A DNA stretch of 64,000 nucleotides from Flavobacterium daejeonense DSM 17708 (GTDB lineage Bacteria; Bacteroidota; Bacteroidia; Flavobacteriales; Flavobacteriaceae), in assembly GCF_000425425.1 (NCBI RefSeq), contig NZ_AUDK01000010.1, positions 62,001-126,000 of the forward strand, in the 5' to 3' direction. The position numbers and the translations under genes were made by a program. Positions 61,569 through 64,000 of this stretch are shown piece after piece. Below the pieces are notes generated by a model. That model did no database searches. It saw nothing but the letters and a program-made list of their open reading frames with translations, and was not told the DNA's origin. Each line of letters begins with the position of its first letter. The stretch's first letter is position 1.

Positions 61569-63599
61569 ATGAGATACCTACCCGCGTTTTTATTATTTGT
61601 TTTTATTTCCAATGCCCAAATAAAAAAAGACCAATTAAATCTGATGCCCTGGCCTCAAAAAATAGACATTTCAAATGCTGTTTTTCTACTCAATAAGGAC
61701 TTTAAAGTCAATATTACAGGTAATCCTAATCCTAGAATTTTTAAAGCTGCTACTCAGTTTTTAAAGCGTTTAGACCAGCGAACCGGCTTGTTTTTCAATC
61801 AAGGATTTATCACTAAAACCAATGAATTTCCTGAAGCTAATTTGCAAATTAATTGTTTACGTGAAGGTAAAGTAGGCATAACGGAGAATGAAAGTTACCA
61901 ACTAGCAGTTAATACGAATAAAATCACTATAAATGCAACTACCGATTTAGGGGCTATGCACGCCTTAGAAACTTTATGTCAATTGCTTCATAATAATGGG
62001 ACTCAGTTTTATTTTCCTTCGGTTGAAATTAATGATAATCCTAGGTTTGCATGGCGTGGTTTAATGATTGATGCAGCCAGACATTTTCAGCCGGTAGATG
62101 TTATTAAAAGAAATCTGGACGGAATGGCCGCGATGAAAATGAATGTTTTTCATTGGCATTTAGTCGATGATCAAGGTTGGCGCATTGAAATTAAAAAACA
62201 TCCTAAATTGACCGAATTGGCTTCCGATGGCGATTTTTATACGCAGGAAGAAATTACAAACATTGTAAAATATGCCGCTGACAGAGGGATTATGGTAATT
62301 CCTGAAATTGATGTCCCGGGACATGCTTCGGCAATACTGACGGCTTACCCGGAAATAGGCAGTAAAATAGACAATCAAACCGCTTATTCTGTTTCGGTAA
62401 AATCAGGAGTTCATAATCCCACGCTTGATCCTACTAATCCTAAAACCTATCAATTGTTAAGCGAAATTTTTGATGAAGTTTGTCCGTTGTTTCCAAATGC
62501 TTATTTTCACATTGGTGGAGATGAAAATAATGGCAAAGAATGGGATGCCAATCCTAAAATTCAGGAATTTAAAAAGAAAAATCATTTAAAAACCAATCAT
62601 GATTTGCAAACGTATTTCAATATGAAATTAGTTCCCATGTTAAAAAAATATGGCAAGCAAGTAATGGGATGGGAGGAAATCATGACTCAAGACATGTCTA
62701 AAGAAGCGATTATTCATGCCTGGCGAGGCGTAAACGAAGGGATGAAGCCGGGTGAGGCTGTTGTTAAAGCTGTGAAAAATGGCTATAAAACAGTTTTGTC
62801 TAATGGTTATTATATCGACTTAATGCTTTCCGTAGATAATCATTATTTGAATGATCCGATGCCGAAAAATGTTGATTTTACCGCAGAAGAAAAAGCAAGA
62901 GTTCTGGGTGGCGAAGCAACCATGTGGAGTGAACTAGTAACGCCATTGACGATAGATTCCAGAATTTGGCCCCGAACAGCTGCCATTGCCGAACGCCTGT
63001 GGTCTAACGATACAGTGACAAATTTAGAAAGTATGCACAAAAGGCTGAGACAAATTTCGTTTCGACTGGAAGAAATTGGTTTAACGCACATTAGAAATAA
63101 AGAAGTGATTTTGCGAAATATCAGTAATTATCAGGATACCAAAGCGCTGAAAGATTTTACCAATATTTGCGAACCTTATAAAATTTATAAACGAAATGGT
63201 GGTGGAAAGAAATATTTTATGTATTCTCCATTAACCTTATTTGCCGATGCCTGTAATGCTGATGCTTCGGACGCTTATGAGTTTAATAAAGCGGTTAATC
63301 GATATCTGATTTATAAAGATGAGCTGTCGCAAAGTGAGATTATTTATTATTTGAAAAAGTGGATTACTATGAATGATGAATTGATTGTAATGAGTAAAAA
63401 AGCACCTTTGATTCAACCGCTTTTACCAATGGCGCAACAGTTAAGCACCATTGCTGTTGAATTAGTGGCAAACATTGAAAATAAAAAAGCGCTCAATAAA
63501 ACGCTGATTAAGGAAAACCTAAAACTGCTTAACGAACGTAATTCCGCCGATGTGGAACTGGCCATTTATGAGAGTTTGAAGAAGTTGGCGGAATTGTAA
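61569..63599 (+). CDS. Beta-N-acetylhexosaminidase (GH20)
   Basis: This 676-residue protein has a signal peptide (MRYLPAFLLFVFISNAQ), a GH20b N-terminal domain (about 22-150), a TIM-barrel catalytic domain (about 155-505) and a C-terminal helical part. The catalytic Asp318-Glu319 lie in HIGGDENNG; GLMIDAARHFQPVDVIKRNL is the typical GH20 barrel start. It removes terminal GlcNAc/GalNAc, such as from chitin oligomers or peptidoglycan/glycans, outside the cytoplasm. It is partner to the divergent sugar transporter. Confidence 0.94.
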   Translation: MRYLPAFLLFVFISNAQIKKDQLNLMPWPQKIDISNAVFLLNKDFKVNITGNPNPRIFKAATQFLKRLDQRTGLFFNQGFITKTNEFPEANLQINCLREGKVGITENESYQLAVNTNKITINATTDLGAMHALETLCQLLHNNGTQFYFPSVEINDNPRFAWRGLMIDAARHFQPVDVIKRNLDGMAAMKMNVFHWHLVDDQGWRIEIKKHPKLTELASDGDFYTQEEITNIVKYAADRGIMVIPEIDVPGHASAILTAYPEIGSKIDNQTAYSVSVKSGVHNPTLDPTNPKTYQLLSEIFDEVCPLFPNAYFHIGGDENNGKEWDANPKIQEFKKKNHLKTNHDLQTYFNMKLVPMLKKYGKQVMGWEEIMTQDMSKEAIIHAWRGVNEGMKPGEAVVKAVKNGYKTVLSNGYYIDLMLSVDNHYLNDPMPKNVDFTAEEKARVLGGEATMWSELVTPLTIDSRIWPRTAAIAERLWSNDTVTNLESMHKRLRQISFRLEEIGLTHIRNKEVILRNISNYQDTKALKDFTNICEPYKIYKRNGGGKKYFMYSPLTLFADACNADASDAYEFNKAVNRYLIYKDELSQSEIIYYLKKWITMNDELIVMSKKAPLIQPLLPMAQQLSTIAVELVANIENKKALNKTLIKENLKLLNERNSADVELAIYESLKKLAEL

Positions 63600-63617
63600 C
63601 TCAATTGTTTTCTAAAA

Positions 63618-63659
63618 AAAAAACTCGTTTATCTAAAATTGCAGATAAACGAGTTTTTT
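63618..63659. terminator. Bidirectional terminator after the hexosaminidase gene
   Basis: A 17-bp stem pairs AAAAAACTCGTTTATCT (63618-63634) with its complement (63643-63659), loop of 8. It serves the converging partial gene as well. Confidence 0.9.
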
Positions 63660-63662
63660 GAT

Positions 63663-64000
63663 TTATTCTTCTTCATACATTTCAGGTGTTACAATGTAAG
63701 TCGTAATATATAACCCGTTTTTGTCTGAATAACGATAATTTAAAGTGACTTGGTTGTCTCTAAATGATTTCATTTCCGGACTAGTTTTTACATTTTGTAA
63801 AATGCTGGGAAAAAGATATTTTTTTACAGTATCTAGTTTTACTTCTTCTTTAGTGATATTATTTATCGTATAATTATACTGTAAAGTATTGTCAGGTAAA
63901 GCTTCAACGTTATTTAAAATTGTAAATTGATCAATATTCATCGGGCAAGTCTTATTCATTTCATTTGCAATTTTACTTAGTTGAATATCAATAGAAGGTT
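63663..64000 (-). CDS. Hypothetical protein, 5' end outside window
   Basis: The frame ending at the TAA by 63663 is open to the window edge (about 112 codons), so the gene starts beyond 64000; the ATG at 63959 is probably internal. Visible text includes KIANEMNKTCPMNIDQFTIL and LQYNYTINNITKEEV, with a pattern of beta strands. Not recognised. It converges with the hexosaminidase gene. Confidence 0.6.
   Translation of the reverse strand, partial: PSIDIQLSKIANEMNKTCPMNIDQFTILNNVEALPDNTLQYNYTINNITKEEVKLDTVKKYLFPSILQNVKTSPEMKSFRDNQVTLNYRYSDKNGLYITTYIVTPEMYEEE

Overview
The window comes from an AT-rich member of the Bacteroidota, most likely a Flavobacterium or close relative. The evidence is the recurring -7 box of the form TAnnTTTG upstream of many genes, a gliding/type IX secretion (T9SS) surface protein paired with a PorP/SprF partner, the Bacteroidota-type arginine route that uses an acylated-ornithine carbamoyltransferase, and a bacillithiol-type YtxJ protein.

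Region A (1 to about 19.9 kb) is part of an integrative conjugative element (ICE) of the CTnDOT Tra type. It starts, cut by the window edge, with an N6-adenine DNA methylase that seems to run on into a target-recognition domain; a WYL regulator lies just upstream of it on the same strand. Divergent from these is a compact traE-F-G-I-J-K-L-M-N mating-pore operon. After a small membrane protein and a threefold 288-290 bp tandem repeat comes a leftward PRTRC cassette (ssb, DUF932, small ORF, PRTRC-E, PRTRC-C, an unassigned protein, PRTRC-B, PRTRC-ThiF), preceded by a 645 bp gene-poor stretch with a long nested hairpin. Two small regulators (RteC-like, excisionase-like HTH) and a tyrosine integrase end the element next to a tRNA-Ser(UGA). 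The relaxase, coupling protein, TraA-D and TraO-Q are not in the window, so the element continues to the left or is incomplete.

Region B (20-41 kb) is ordinary chromosome: an RND efflux operon (MFP, pump, TolC), recG, a SatD/DUF3307 pair behind three 28-bp operator-like repeats, the agmatine-to-putrescine genes (aguA, aguB) around an unknown secreted protein, a 1455-residue PKD/SprB-repeat T9SS cargo with its SprF partner, and small genes (DUF4242, DUF808, nitroreductase, VOC).

Region C (41.5-43.6 kb) is a very AT-rich two-gene islet, an AAA ATPase plus an RloB/Toprim-like protein. It resembles the AbiL phage-defence pair and sits between the VOC gene and clpB.

Region D (43.7-58.5 kb) holds clpB, ytxJ and a long leftward arginine/proline cluster in the order GNAT, argG, argC, argD, a 59-residue membrane protein, proA, proB, argF', argB, argE, argH. 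Together these cover acylation of glutamate to arginine plus glutamate to the proline precursor. Upstream is a 27-codon ORF directly behind a -7 box. Region E (58.5-64 kb) has an unknown lipoprotein, a FucP-type sugar transporter divergent from a GH20 beta-N-acetylhexosaminidase (a likely GlcNAc/chitin-oligomer unit), and a partial unknown gene. Intergenic gaps of the chromosomal part carry several families of short palindromic repeats.
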